From: Salvator merianae
Lineage: Eukaryota > Chordata > Lepidosauria > Squamata > Teiidae
Direction of reading: 5' to 3'
DNA: 64,000 bases
NCBI GenBank assembly: GCA_003586115.2
Contig: QVOM02000025.1
Location: 42,948,522-43,012,521 of the forward strand
The translations under genes were made by a program, and so were the position numbers. The notes below the pieces were generated by a model. It had not been told where the DNA came from. It made no database searches and saw only the letters and a program-made list of their open reading frames with translations. Positions 46,739-58,139 of the stretch are shown piece after piece (the first letter of the stretch is position 1; the number at the start of each line of letters is the position of its first letter).

Positions 46739-47285
46739 GGGACTTTCCACACTTGCCAGGTATACTGGAACAAGCTGCTCAGTAGTACGCTTCTTCCACA
46801 AGGGACTAGCACCATTCTGGTCCAGAATTGTCCAAAGGACTCCCTATCCTGGTTTAGTGGTGGATCTGTTTGAAAAGGTCTGCAAACGTACTAATGCTGC
46901 CTGTTCCAGTCCATCTGTTGGCAGTTCTGCAGCTGCATCTTCGAAGTTTCAATAAGCTTTGAAGATAAGCTCCAAACTTGCATTAGCTTTAAAGATAAGC
47001 CCCAAAGCTTGCATAACCTTTGAAGATGGGGCTGTGGTGGTCTCCAGTGTTTCTTATGTAAGTTTTGAAGGTCATCTTTGAAATCCCAACACGGAGGTAC
47101 TTCAGCCCTGCCCATGTGCACTGGATGATCATGCATTGGAGCGATGGGGACATAGGCCAATTGCAGAGAATGGTGAAATGAAAGTATATGGTGGAATGTA
47201 ACACTGCTGCCAGTGTTGGACCGGACGGGGACAGGCTGGTCAAACTAATTAAACAGCTCTAAGGGAGGTAAGTGCGGAAATGGCC
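46739..47285. mobile_element. MITE, 3-bp TSD TGA
   Basis: Left GGGACTTTCCACACTTGCC; right, inverted, GGCCATTTCCGCACTTACC. TGA lies at 46736-46738 and 47286-47288. It is 547 bp, longer than sister copies because of an internal tandem array near 46953-47020. Confidence 0.75.
46953..47028. repeat. Tandem array inside MITE, about 31-bp units
   Basis: Roughly 2.5 diverged copies of AAGCTTTGAAGATAAGCTCC followed by AAACTTGCATT. Confidence 0.75.
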
Positions 47286-47288
47286 TGA

Positions 47289-48300
47289 CAGAAGGATGTC
47301 TTAAAAGATAATGGAACTAGAAGGAACTATTTTGGGAGGATGTTCTCAAGGCTTTCTAATGAGTGCTTATTGTAATCTTATTGTAATAATTCAGCATTTT
47401 GTTCTTGCTTTGCCCGGCAACAGAAACTGAAAATTACTCCTGCCTGAATGTGAAAACATGGATCCTTCCTGGAATTCTGCCCAGTACGTGCTGCAGTGTA
47501 ATGAAGATATCCACCTGTATCTGGTTTCTGCTCTCTCGTTCTGTTACATTGTCTGATTTTCTGGTTATTTAATTGGTTCCCTAGGTGCTAACAAACTTCA
47601 AACGTCTTTTCTTTTTAGGTACCCAAGCAGGATTAGAAAAGTCCAGGACAATGTCTGCATGCCAACCAGATTTTTGGGGAGAAATTTCCTTTTCAACCAA
47701 AATCCTTTTGTGAAACTGAAAAGCAGACAATATTAGTGCTTTTGACAGACTTGGAATAATTTCCCCCTCAAGCCGTCTCATCCCATTTTCCTAGAACAGT
47801 GATTCCCAGAAGTACGAACAAGGACATTTAGGGATACGCGAAATTAATTGAATAATGGCAGAAAATGGCGTGTAGAGTTACAACATATAAATATAAAACA
47901 ACAGCAACTATTATAAAAGGTACAGCTTATGGAAATAGGCTGCTAAGGAGTATGCAATTGAAAAAAAAAGTTGGAGATCACTGCCCTAGAAAGTTTTTGA
48001 AACAGTTGGGAGACAAAGCAATAGGAGTTACTTTAAATCTAAAACGTCTGAGAGGATAAAAATTGAATATGTTTTTGAACTGCAAGTTATTAGCCCAATC
48101 CTATAGCTTAACAGAACTTGTTCCTAAATATGCTTATTTTTTATGAACATTTTAAATGGGATTCCGATCAATTACTAGGTGTCATTGCCTCTTCAACAGT
48201 ATTTTAAAATGATTAAAGTCAAAATGTTGTCAAGACTGGGGACAGTGGACTATGATACCATTCAGAATGCAGGCAGGGCCGTCAGTTAATATCAGAAACA
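47289..48300. other. HHIP intron with a weak repeat fragment
   Basis: 48090-48200 (AGCCCAATCCTATAGC) resembles the squamate repeat at 7338. No gene. Confidence 0.4.
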
Positions 48301-48304
48301 GACT

Positions 48305-48520
48305 AGTAAGAAGCACTTGTCGCAGTTTGTGCTAGCAAGTGTCAAGGCGACTGGGCCTACACATCCGGACCACGGTAGGAAACAACCAAGGCTACCTGCA
48401 TTTGCACCACGAATGCTGGTAGCCTGCTGCAGGTATGTACCATGGCCATGCAGAGCGGACCGTGTCAGTGCAGCGTGGTCAATGCCACCTTAGAATAGGT
48501 GGTAAGTGTGAAAATGTGAG
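48305..48520. mobile_element. Degenerate MITE (approximate limits)
   Basis: Ends near GGTGGTAAGTGTGAAAATG, like the right end of the MITE at 26718. Interior CTTAGAATAGG and GGTAGCCTGCTGCAGG words are shared with relatives. Confidence 0.4.
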
Positions 48521-49827
48521 AAGGTGGAGCCAGGGAAATCAAACTGAAGTTTCCAGTCAGAGTCCCACCCTTCCCTACTGTCCTGGTAGTCCTGATCCAT
48601 TTGTCACTGCTGGTAGGACAAATGATGAATGTGTAAGAAACTACATTTATGAACGTCTAAAAAGAAATAATCCTGGTGAAATCAATGCTATATTTGCCCG
48701 GAGACTGCACTTTAAGATGTTTGATTTTGATCTAAACAATTTTGTGATTACTTATGGAATTAGAAGCTGAGTTTATAACAATGTAATCCTATATTAAATA
48801 CAAATCATTAGTGCAGCCTTGGACCAAGCAGAATCATGCTACTTCAGTGATAGTCACTTAAGGTTAGGCTTCTGCTGGTATTAGGAGATTCCACACCACA
48901 GCAGAAACTAAGATCGTCATCCCTCATGCCATTGCTCTCAGTGGCCACAGTATGATATTCACATGCCTACTGCCACTCCGGACAAAGGAAACACTGGACT
49001 GGGGAACGTTGATTCCCCAGTTCAGTGTTTCCAACTGGGGTTTTCTTGGAGAGCACAGGAAGAAGCTGCAGAAGTTGGACATTTTCCTGTGCTCACTGAC
49101 AAAGATCTCACTGGACCAGATTGGTCAGGACAGTCTGGGACAAGAAAATGGCTGTGAAGTGGTGTCAGAGCTCTCTCCAGTGGTTTACATTAATGGAACT
49201 TACTGAGCCCTAAAGATGAAGTAAGGGATCTCAAGATGCAGTATCATGCTTATCTTGCACCGCAGTAGCATTCATTGACTTACATTGTTCTTTCATAATA
49301 TAGTTGCTTACCTTTTGGCTTATTATTATTTTTTATTTTGAAATATACCCTGTTGGAACTTGACATACAGAGAAATAATTATGCCATGTTTCTAGTTCAG
49401 CTCGTTTAACTTAATTACATTCAATTCAACTTGCATTGGTTTTAAGAGGGTTTCTGTGTATCCCATCTAACTTGCATTCATGATAGAAAAAATGTCCATA
49501 CCATGTAGAATATAGAAAGTAATATAGTTTCATTTTATCATATATGAAAAGGTTACAAAAGATTTTCTCTTCAATAGCTAATGCACTGAGAGCTCCCTCT
49601 TCTGTATTCATAGATGATGTTTGTTTCTTAATACTGTATTGAGTACATTTGCTAATGCTCCTGGTTGGTGAATACAGAATTACAATTTTCAGCAGAAAAA
49701 AAGACAAGCTGATCATTTATCTGAGATGAGAACTGATACTTAATTTTGTGATGAAGAACATATATTTAAATAAAATTATTAAAATTCAAGTGCTGAAGCA
49801 AAGAAAAAAAATCACCTTTACATTTGT
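48521..49827. other. HHIP intron, nothing certain
   Basis: A frame running to 48770 and a minus frame at 49426-49716 have no known motif. Confidence 0.45.
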
Positions 49828-49990
49828 GAAACTGCCCTATATGGAATCATACCATTCATCGATTCAGCCTAGTACACTTTTCACTCTGGAAGACAACACT
49901 CAGTAGGCTCCCTGTATGAGCCACTCTAGATCCTTTGCTAACTAAATATGCCAAAGGTGGAACCAGAACCTTGCATGCCCTAACACTGCA
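49828..49990 (+). repeat. SINE/LINE-like fragment
   Basis: TGGAATCATACCATTCATCG then AACACTCAGTAGGCTC and GTGGAACCAGAACCTTGCAT follows the reptile pattern 'gagtcagaccattggtc...gaacctgggaccttctgcatg'. Confidence 0.5.
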
Positions 49991-50238
49991 ACTATAAGCA
50001 GTTATTTTAAATCTGAACTACTTCAATGAATCTTAAACCTGGCAAATGCTAACAATGAGGTCATGAAGAGTACAAATTATTTATTTGTTTTCTGATTAGC
50101 TAGAACCCTTTGAAAAAATATACTGCATGCAATTTTATTCTTTACAAAACTAATATTAAAAGAAGCTTAACTTTCCAACTCCACAGTTGGATTAAAAATC
50201 AAATGGGCAGCCAATGGTAAAATAAAAAAAATTCCAAC

Positions 50239-50440
50239 CTTAATTCCACTTTGAACAAGCTTGTGTATGTCCAGAAATGGTTCCTTGATTATATCTCCTT
50301 CAGATGTTAAGATCTTTACATATCCCTCTTTCTCCAGGATGAAAAGGCGATGTGAACCATCTCCACTATGCACTGCTTCAACGGGTTGCCTGAGGCCACT
50401 TACAACTTCATGAATGCAAAAGCAATTGTGTTTATGCTTT
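50239..50440 (-). CDS. HHIP: HHIP internal exon: linker and start of beta-propeller
   Basis: This 202-bp exon has an acceptor TTCTCTGTAG, enters in phase 2 and ends in phase 0 at AAG|GTTGGA. The peptide begins RKHKHNCFCIHEVVSGLRQP and continues through HSGDGSHRLFILEKEGYVKI to DIHKLVQSGIK. This is the known entry into the six-bladed beta-propeller of HHIP, related in fold to soluble glucose dehydrogenase. The CFC cysteines are retained. Compared with the mammalian protein as I remember it, changes are conservative (for example TSEGDIIKEPF for TPEGEIFKEPY). The donor is again weak at +3 (T). It reads directly into GGDERG of exon 3895-4046 across a 46-kb intron. Identification is firm; exon limits rest on splice consensus and frame. 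Confidence 0.96.
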
Positions 50441-50604
50441 CTACAGAGAAAATAAAAGAAAAAAGTAGATTTTTTTTTTTTCTGTGTGCATGACAGCTGA
50501 AAATTTATTTTGCTTTATTTAGAATTTCCTTTTGGGAAAAGTATTAGGAAGAAATCAGAACATGTGATGCGGTTGGTGATATCATACTCCTATTCATTAC
50601 ATAT

Positions 50605-50700
50605 TTTATTGATTTATTTATATTTATATCAAGCCCTATGGTGTCAGGGCGAATTAGAACAGATTTAAGTCCAATACAAAGAAAGTTAAACACAGAGCTA
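50605..50700. repeat. LINE/SINE tail-like fragment
   Basis: TTATTTATATTTATATCAAG then CCC...GTCAGGGCGAATTAGAAC. Confidence 0.5.
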
Positions 50701-51259
50701 AAACAGATTAAAAAAAAAAAATAGAAATAAAATTTTATATGGTGAGGGAATAGCAATGGAAATTTTGAAAAAGTGTCATGCAATAGTTTCAATTAACATC
50801 ACTTCAAAACAGGTTAAGGACTAATTGTTTCTAAAGGTGACTAAGTGAAAGCTATATTTAAACTACCTATGTGCACAGGTCTACTTCAGAAATTGTTATT
50901 GGCAGCAAGACAAACTACAGTTTATGGATGGAAAGATAAAAGTAAATGGACAATGGAGAAAAGGAAATAATATATTTGGGAAATATTCATATTTGATATG
51001 ATTAGGGATAAAAACATAAGAATGGAAGAGAACAGGGTGAAGAAGAAAGTAAGGCCAAATTTGGAGAATGCAGTTATAATATGAGATCAAGGAGGGGAAA
51101 GTTGGATTGGAGGGAATAAGCAACTTCCCAAAGGAAACAGAAGAAATAATTGGGGATGTGGACCTCCAGGAAAGGGGGGAAGGTAGAAAAGCATAAAATA
51201 TTGGAATATATTGTAATAGAAATTATTATATTTGTATTCATGTTTAGATATATGTGAAC

Positions 51260-51692
51260 AGCACTGTTTGTACAATAGAGCTGGTCCAGACCAACCCCCA
51301 CAGTGGTCCCAAGGCTTGCAGAAGCTTTGGAGTTGGGCTCAAGGGCTCTGAAGGGATAGGAATGAAAGTTCCTAGCCTTGGAGCCATCAGGGGATCCATT
51401 TTGGTGGCACACTTTAGTGCATCACTGAAATGGGTCCCCCATTAGTAAGGAACACACAGGGGTGCTTTCTGCGTACCTCTATGTTCCAGACTAGGCAGTG
51501 ATAGTCCACCAGTAGACCTCGATATTGAGATCTACTGATGATCCAGATCAAGGGCCCCTTGATTTGGACTATGCTTCATCCTATCTGGTGGGCGAGACCT
51601 CATAGATCTGCAATATCATGCAGACCAATGAGGCCCTGAAGAGAACTACAAGGGATCCTAATATGCAACACAAGTAAAGCGCAGAAAGGCCC
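51260..51692. mobile_element. MITE, right end clear
   Basis: Right end, inverted, GGGCCTTTCTGCGCTTTAC. The left end near 51262 (CACTGTTTGTACAAT) is tentative. Interior AAATGGGTCCCCC and CAGTAGACC words are shared. Confidence 0.6.
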
Positions 51693-52329
51693 ATTGTTCC
51701 TTTAACACTAACAGAACTAGTGGAAATATACTTCTCAAATTAACTGAATTTAATTATTTTTAAGTAAGAAGAATTACACTGTGGAAATTAAAGAACATGG
51801 ATAGTATAGGTGTCATAACTTAACATGACTGAAATGAGGTTATGAAAGTAACTATTAAATATTGTGAACTTGAGAAGTATTCATATCAGGAAAAAGCATT
51901 TCTTTGCAGCAGCAAAAATTTCCTAAATCTTCATTTTTGTTTTGTCAAAAGCACTAATGTTGGAGATCTTAAAAGCACAAAACAAAATCTAACCACTAAG
52001 AAAAAAAAAGAACAGTCTGTTGATAAGAAATCAGCAGCTGGCAGGCAGGTGGGGAGGGGAATCAGATTACTAACAATTAAGTTTAGATAATTCAGATAAC
52101 ACAGCTGCAATGTATTTGATTCAGAATTAAATCAGTGAATCATTAGCGAAGTACGTATAACACAAGAATAAGATATATTACAAAAGAGTGGGATGCTAGC
52201 AAGAGTAAAAGGAGTCAACATCTGGATGACACAGCTGGGAAGCATAAGCATAGACTGAGTCAACTCACTGTCAGAACTACAAAGATTTGGCTTTTAAAAA
52301 AAGATTAAACAGTATTTATCTTTATGAAC

Positions 52330-52486
52330 CTGCTGATATCTTCCACTTTGCCATATTCTTCCATCTGGTCCAAATAGTTAGAAGCTGGGCCTCGAACTTG
52401 TTTTCTTGGAAAATCTGGAAAGCACAAGCCACCATCTCTTCTTGCATAATAGAAGCAAAAGTCCTCTGCTGTAGTTTGGAGGAAAC
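52330..52486 (-). CDS. HHIP: HHIP internal exon: end of cysteine-rich N-terminal domain
   Basis: HHIP is a secreted or membrane-anchored decoy receptor that binds Sonic, Indian and Desert hedgehog and dampens signalling. This 157-bp exon enters in phase 1 after a strong pyrimidine tract ending AAAG and leaves in phase 2 at AG|GTTCAT. It encodes a peptide with FCFYYAR, GGLCFPDFPRKQVRGPASNY and LDQMEEYGKVEDIS. These match my memory of vertebrate HHIP where the cysteine-rich N-terminal domain meets the linker to the propeller. There are no in-frame stops. The split AG joins the leading A of exon 50239-50440 to restore Arg, as expected. The donor has T at +3, so it looks weak. The preceding exon was not found up to base 64000 and is presumably outside the window. 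Confidence 0.95.
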
Positions 52487-52696
52487 CTTTAAAGGGAAGG
52501 AAAAAAAGTTTAGGTACTAATTAATTTTGAGATGTTATTACTAGAAAATCAAGATATTCTTTATGTAAATTGAAAAAGAGAAAATTTCAACATATCTTTC
52601 TGTATTACAGATCATAAAAAAACTACACCAATAACCTGTGGATTCCTTCCAGGAAGCTGATGGGACTAAGGCAGGACTTTGGTCTTGCTGAACTTA

Positions 52697-53064
52697 GGGC
52701 CTTTCCACATTGACCCTTAATTTGGATTAAGAGTTCATGTAGTATGCTTCTAGGCCACATAGATCTGCATGTTAGTATAGATCTATGAGGACATGCTCCA
52801 CACTGGCCCACTCTTGCTGTATTTGACAGAGCATGATCTGGATTAAGGAGGGCTTTAATCCAGATCACTGGTAGACCCATTTAATCAGATCTACCAGTGG
52901 ACTAAGGCAACCCTCCTGATTTGGAACATGGGAGGCATACACACCACTGAAAGGCATCCTCCCAGAGTCACTGAGGCTAGGAACTTCCCATGGTCGAGAT
53001 CAGTGGTCTGGGCTATTCCTTACCCACTGATCCTGACTTCCTGCAGGTAAGTGCAGAAAGGGTC
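52697..53064. mobile_element. MITE, 3-bp TSD TTA
   Basis: Left GGGCCTTTCCACATTGACC; right, inverted, GACCCTTTCTGCACTTACC. TTA lies at 52694-52696 and 53065-53067. It is 368 bp. It contains local inverted text around GATCTACCAGTGG and CCAGATCACTGGTAGAC. Confidence 0.8.
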
Positions 53065-53172
53065 TTAGTCTGCAAGGCATTCCAGCAAGATCAAAGGGAG
53101 ACTTTCAACCATAGCCTCATCCTCATCCTAATGTAATACAGGTCCCAATCCAAGTGTGGTTTCTCAGAGTAT

Positions 53173-53352
53173 GCCCCTTTCTGCACTGGGCCTTATTCCA
53201 GGATATATCCAGAATAGAGGCTTGCTGTCCACATGCGAATGCAAACTATGGCAGGCCCCAGGTGTGGCTTGCTGGAATCTGCATCTAGCATGCGGGCAGG
53301 AGGCCCCTATTCTGGGATAGAATCTGGAATAAGGCCCAGTGTAGAAAGTGCC
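53173..53352. mobile_element. 180-bp palindromic MITE
   Basis: GCCCCTTTCTGCACTGGGCC then TTATTCCAGGATATATCC at the left. The right end, inverted, is GGCACTTTCTACACTGGGCC then TTATTCCAGATTCTATCC. Nearly the same length as the copy at 8719. Confidence 0.75.
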
Positions 53353-54679
53353 TTTATCTAATCTGTATTCATGTTTTAGTTGCCTATCTGTGTGTGAGCT
53401 TCTGGTGCTTAAAGCACTTTTGACCCAGTGGTGGAATGAATCCAAACAAGGTGTCACCTGGAGGAAATTAGGGGGGCCTTGCCTGTGCCAGAAGGCCACC
53501 AGATTCATCTTACTCCCCAACACAAATAAATAGATGCTAGCATTGCATCCTCCTCTTCTAGAGAGCAACCACTGTAAACCTTCGTTACTGGGGAAACAGT
53601 ACTGAGAATACCCTGCTATCCTCTCACCCCTCAGTTTATCTCAGTGAGATCAAGAGACAGCTACCTGAGGCACCAACCTACAAATGCCAAAACACCAGTG
53701 CAGAGAAACTGCTATGCCCTCAAATTTCTTCTGGAATGGCACATGCCTGGTCCACACTTTCTGACCCCTGGAAAGCTACCCCAGTGGCCCAGCAGCTTCG
53801 CCAAGCTTAATGAGTAGCAATTAATATGAATAAGACAAAAAAAAAAAAAAATCACCACCACTCCAAAACCTCTTCCGTTCTATCAGATCACTTAGTAATC
53901 AAATTAATTAAACAACAAAATTGATATTCACATTTTGTCTTTAAATGTCACCACTACAGGAATTGACAAATAGAAATCCAGAATTATTGCATGCAAATTT
54001 TATTTACTACTATATACAGTTTATAATATTGATTTTTATCTTCATTTTCATTTTCATCCTACTACGTGAGACTCAAACAGCAGCAGAATTTATGGTGCCT
54101 TTAAGTTACCTTTAGACATAAGTGTTCAAATGATTATCAAAGACAATGAAGACACTCAAGAGTAGCCCCTGTTGATTCTATCTTTATATTTTAGTACATA
54201 CTACAAACAGATTTTAGACAAGCAGAGCAGGTGAATAGTTAAGGGTAGTGGAATTTGTCAAGAGCACATTTTGAACACTTTAAAAGACTGAGTGCTGGGG
54301 AATTCTTTCATGGTGGGCCTAAGGCCAAGAAGCAGTATGTTTAGTTTTAGGAAGAAGGAGACCAAAACAAAAACACTAAAAAAGATAGAGAGGCAGTAGA
54401 TAAAAAGCAGCAGGAAAACCCAAGCTTCATATTTGTTTAAAGCAAATACTCTTTTAGAGCCGGTATAGGATACTGCTTAGCACATTATATAGTGGCTAGA
54501 CAAGAATTTAAAACCCTGCTCAGTCTTTTTCTTTTTTTTTTCTAGTAGCTCTTGTCACTATCCTCATCTTAACTGTGAAATTAGGGCTAACAACACATAC
54601 ACATACATCATTCTACAATCTAGAAGTGGGTAGAATGTACTTAAAAAGAAGTGGCTAAAAGTTTGATTGGAAGACGGAT
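53353..54679. other. HHIP intron, nothing recognised
   Basis: A poly-A run at about 53840. The 134-aa minus frame starting near 53568 extends partly across the MITE and is not a gene. Confidence 0.5.
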
Positions 54680-54780
54680 TATTTATTTATATTTATTTAT
54701 AATTTGCTTTTTTATCCCCCCTATACCCGAAGGTCTCAGGGCGGGTTACAACATTAAAAACCAATATAAGATGAACATAC
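54680..54780. repeat. LINE/SINE tail-like fragment
   Basis: TTATTTATATTTATTTATAA then ATCCCCCC...AGGTCTCAGGGCGGGTTACA, the clearest copy of this tail in the window. Confidence 0.6.
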
Positions 54781-54900
54781 TAAAACAATAACAGTGTCTG
54801 TATTTATTTTCCTGATTAGCAACTGCACTTTTGCAGTGAAAACCACTTCACGGAAAACAGATTAAAAGGCAATTTTATAAACATTTGTGCCAAAAACTCA

Positions 54901-55401
54901 GTCTGTTTCTGCACCTGCAGGGGGTAGAGTGATCCAGCTGGAACCCCTCCTACTGGAGCAGTTCACAGCTGGAGCAGTCCAGCAGGCCTGGAACACGGCC
55001 ATCTGCACGTGGACAACCTGTTCTGGGACAGGCCCCATGCTGCCCTGTGTCATTCTAAAGGCTCCCATGGCTAGGAACAAAAGTTCCTGGCACCAGAGCC
55101 CCAGGGGGACGCATTCTGGCAGTGCAATTTGGTGTGGTGCCAAAATGGCTCCCTCTGCTACACTGGCCCACACAAGAGTGCACCCTTGCACACATCTTTC
55201 TGAGCTGGTCTACTGGTCTACCAGTATCCTCATATAGGCAGACATTTTGTCTTCCTAGGCCAGACTACATTGTGTCCAATGTGGACACAGCGTGCTGGGG
55301 GTGTGTGGCCTCTTTTGCTCCATAATAGCATGTGGAAGGAGAAGCCCAGAGACACCTAGGCCTTGCACTATCTCAGTCTAATGGGAAGTGCAGAAATGTC
55401 C
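54901..55401. mobile_element. MITE, 3-bp TSD TCA
   Basis: Left GTCTGTTTCTGCACCTGC; right, inverted, GGACATTTCTGCACTTCC. TCA lies at 54898-54900 and 55402-55404. It is 501 bp. Frames on both strands (about 97-116 aa) are spurious. Confidence 0.8.
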
Positions 55402-55404
55402 TCA

Positions 55405-55889
55405 GAATTTGAATCAGCTACCAAGCACCCTCCTGTGTTAATATCTCATACAAACAAAGTGGCAATGCATCCAATGTCAATCAAACAAGAAAAAGCCAAG
55501 TAGCTTGGTCACTTAAAATAACTGTTGGCAAGGAAAAGAGTCATCTGACTCCAGTCTGTTAGATTTACATCTTTACATGAATATATGTAGTTAAATGTTC
55601 ATGTCCTGCAGCAGCAGGAAGTGCGCCAGAACCAGCTGGGCAGCAGAGAAGGAGCATGATTCAAAACACAGGAGAGTTCAAAGGCAATTAGAGCCTTGCT
55701 TGCTTAATATCTGTGTCCTACTGGTTCTGTTGCGTGGATTGCCACTGTCAACACTAGGTATCTACTGAATTCAGTATCTTGCAAATAGAGCAACGATAAA
55801 ACATAACCTTAGGAATGTACTGGTGTTCTTGTGTGCCCAGAGGACTCCTACTGAGTTAGTATCCATCCTGTGTGCTTGATTCATCTGCT
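55405..55889. other. HHIP intron, nothing recognised
   Basis: No named repeat or gene. Confidence 0.5.
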
Positions 55890-56170
55890 AGATCTTATGC
55901 TTCTTGGCTCACAAGAGGTAACAAGAGCCAAGCCAAGGAAAAGAACCTTTTCAGTAGTGGCCCCCTGTCTCTGGAAATTACTTTCAAATGAGATCTGAAC
56001 AGCTCCCTCACTTTTAATATTTTTTTAAAAAAATCTTTGATAATGATTGATAGGGTGACCATGAATAATTATAATTTTTTTATTTTTGTATTTATTCTGA
56101 GTTTATGTTTTGTGAACTACAATGTTTTGAAATCTGTTGTATATAAGTCCAATAAACAAAGAAAGAAATT
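55890..56170 (+). mobile_element. L2 LINE 3'-end fragment
   Basis: AAGAACCTTTTCAGTAGTGG then CCCCCTGTCTCTGGAAATTA and TGTATATAAGTCCAATAAAC follow the L2 3' pattern (SVVAP-LWN coding text, then tail). Confidence 0.5.
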
Positions 56171-57084
56171 CCTCAAATCAGTACTCTGAGTCAATAACTA
56201 TTCTGTTCTAAATCCTTCTGAGCAAATTTTTGAGCATAGGACATACTATGGATCAAGAAGAAGGTTGTTTTTTTTTTTTAATCACCTTAATATCTGTTTC
56301 TTTAGCAAAAGGCTCAATTGAATCAAAAGCCTTCTTTCAGTAGAAGGATACTAACTGAATATCACAGATGCAAATATTACAGATATCATTCATTTGGCTG
56401 GGCTGTTTTATATCTTCTCTCCTTTCAGGTTCCTACCAAGAAAAAGTTGTTTTTATTTCATTACTCTGTTAACTGATAATTTTCTGTATAAATATGCTAA
56501 AGGAAGAAGCAAGTGATGTAAATTAATTTTACATCATGGGATGGAGGCTAGGACACTCATAAATAGGAAATGGAGTGACACTTGGGTGCTCAGGGGGCAT
56601 TTCTGCTACATGCAGTTGCATACTTTGTGCCCTATATCTATCCTGGAGATCTGGGAAAGTGTCACTTCTGGAAGGGTGGGACAAGAACTCTGAGGGCACT
56701 CTTATAACACCTTTTTTTGAGGGTGGATGTGCCTGTCATACAAGGGTTCAAAAAGCAACTTGATAAATGAGAATTTGTATTGAATAGCTGGTTTCAAACA
56801 GGTAACCTGATAACTAAGTTATTTTTGTGGTGGGGGGAGCTGAAATGTGAGTTTCAGGAAGCAGAAATGGTGGCAAAGAAGCAGGGCTGGAGATGGGGAG
56901 GAAAAAAGCTTGGAGGCAAAAGGCTGGAAGCAACAATAGTTGCAACAATAGTTTCACAAAACAAAACAAAATACTTAAGAGAGCGGTGCATTCAATCAGT
57001 TCAAAGTTTTGAATACACCCATTTTTGGCTATCCATTGAGCCAGTGCTTTCCACTAAATTTGTAAGCAAGTTTATTGAATGCCT
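56171..57084. other. HHIP intron, nothing recognised
   Basis: AT-rich, with a G/A-rich stretch at 56860-56935. No gene. Confidence 0.45.
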
Positions 57085-57140
57085 GGTTTATTTATTTATT
57101 TATTAGGCATTTATACTGCCCTTCGTCAGAGTCCCGGTTA
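57085..57140. repeat. (TTTA)n and LINE/SINE tail-like fragment
   Basis: TTTATTTATTTATTTATTAG then TACTGCCCTTCGTCAGAGTC. Confidence 0.55.
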
Positions 57141-57990
57141 ACAGGAAAAATGAACAATATAAATATATTATCCTTATCAGAACAATGTGTGGTTGCACCT
57201 TCAGGATTCACACATAGAAGCTTCCATTTGAGATACAGATGCTCTATGACATGTAAAGATTCTGTTCTGTAAAACCGTATGTGATCTGAATTTGACATAA
57301 ATTGAAAGACTCAAGTTGGGGGCTTGTGGGAGTCCTCTGATTCCCTTGCCGTTTTTTTACTTGTTTGCTATTTTGCTTCCATCCCCAGTGCAGGCAGAAT
57401 GATGGCCGTTTCTGTTTCTGTTGTGCTACTCTAGCCTTCTGGTCTGCGAAAAAGACAGTGCTGGAGAGGAAACATGGGCCAATATTAAGAGGAAGGGAGA
57501 GACAGGTACTGCTGTAATGCCAAAATTCTTCTTGATGCTGGTTTGGCACATCTCTAGTACTGACCTTACACAACAGAATAATTTTCATAAGTCCAAAATC
57601 ATTCCAGTCACAAGTTATATAATCTGAGGAGCCCCTACACTTGTATAGCAGATAAAAATATGGTATTAGTATGTATACTGTTACAAATGCTTCTAGGACA
57701 GTGTGCATGTGTCCAGAAACCCCAAGATCTGGGTGGGTTAAAACTAAATTTTCTAATAATGGTCATGTCACTGAAGAAGATGAAATTCCAAAAAAAAAAA
57801 AAGATTTGTGACTGGAAAGGACTATTTCTGTTTATTTCTAATTGTTGTGAGGATTAAGGCAAACCACATTTACACAGACAATGAAACAAAGTATAAAATG
57901 AGGTGAATAGGATTAAAAAAAGCACTGTTATTATTTATAGAGGCATCTAGTCAGTTTCATATTTTCGCATAGCAATTAGGAGGATACTAA
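57141..57990. other. HHIP intron, nothing recognised
   Basis: The 154-aa minus frame at 57244-57708 is the longest here but lacks recognisable motifs or codon signal. Confidence 0.4.
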
Positions 57991-58105
57991 GGGCTTTTCT
58001 GTCATAAGAAGGGATCAAGAGGCCTCGCTTCCGCATGCTAGGGCAGATTCCCCGCCTGGTTTACCAGTAGACCTTGTTATCAAGATCTACCAGTGCCAGA
58101 TGACC
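57991..58105. mobile_element. Truncated MITE (left part)
   Basis: Begins GGGCTTTTCTGTCATAAG after TAA. It contains GTTTACCAGTAGACCTTG like its relatives and stops where CR1 text begins. Confidence 0.45.
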
Positions 58106-58139
58106 TAGCACGTGTAGTAGGGAAAGGAGGTGTTGAGGT

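Larger units (their letters stand above)
4047..50238 (-). other. HHIP: HHIP intron, about 46.2 kb
   Basis: This intron lies between the phase-0 junction ...SGIK and GGDERG.... The GT...AG ends are visible on the minus strand (GTTGGA and CTGCAG). It holds most of the repeats listed separately and no exon I can recognise. Because the flanking exons encode directly adjacent protein, no coding exon of the main isoform is missing inside it. Confidence 0.93.
50441..52329 (-). other. HHIP: HHIP intron, about 1.9 kb
   Basis: Phase-2 intron with donor GTTCAT and acceptor CTGTAG. It contains a LINE-like tail (50605-50700), a MITE (about 51260-51692) and otherwise AT-rich sequence. A purine-rich stretch on the plus strand (50920-51190) consists of short A/G runs, and I see no gene in it. 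Confidence 0.93.

Noticed and set aside
57244..57708. 154-aa minus-strand frame considered as an upstream HHIP exon
   Set aside because: No cysteine-rich HHIP-like sequence, wrong phase context, no match to the expected text before GFLQTT.
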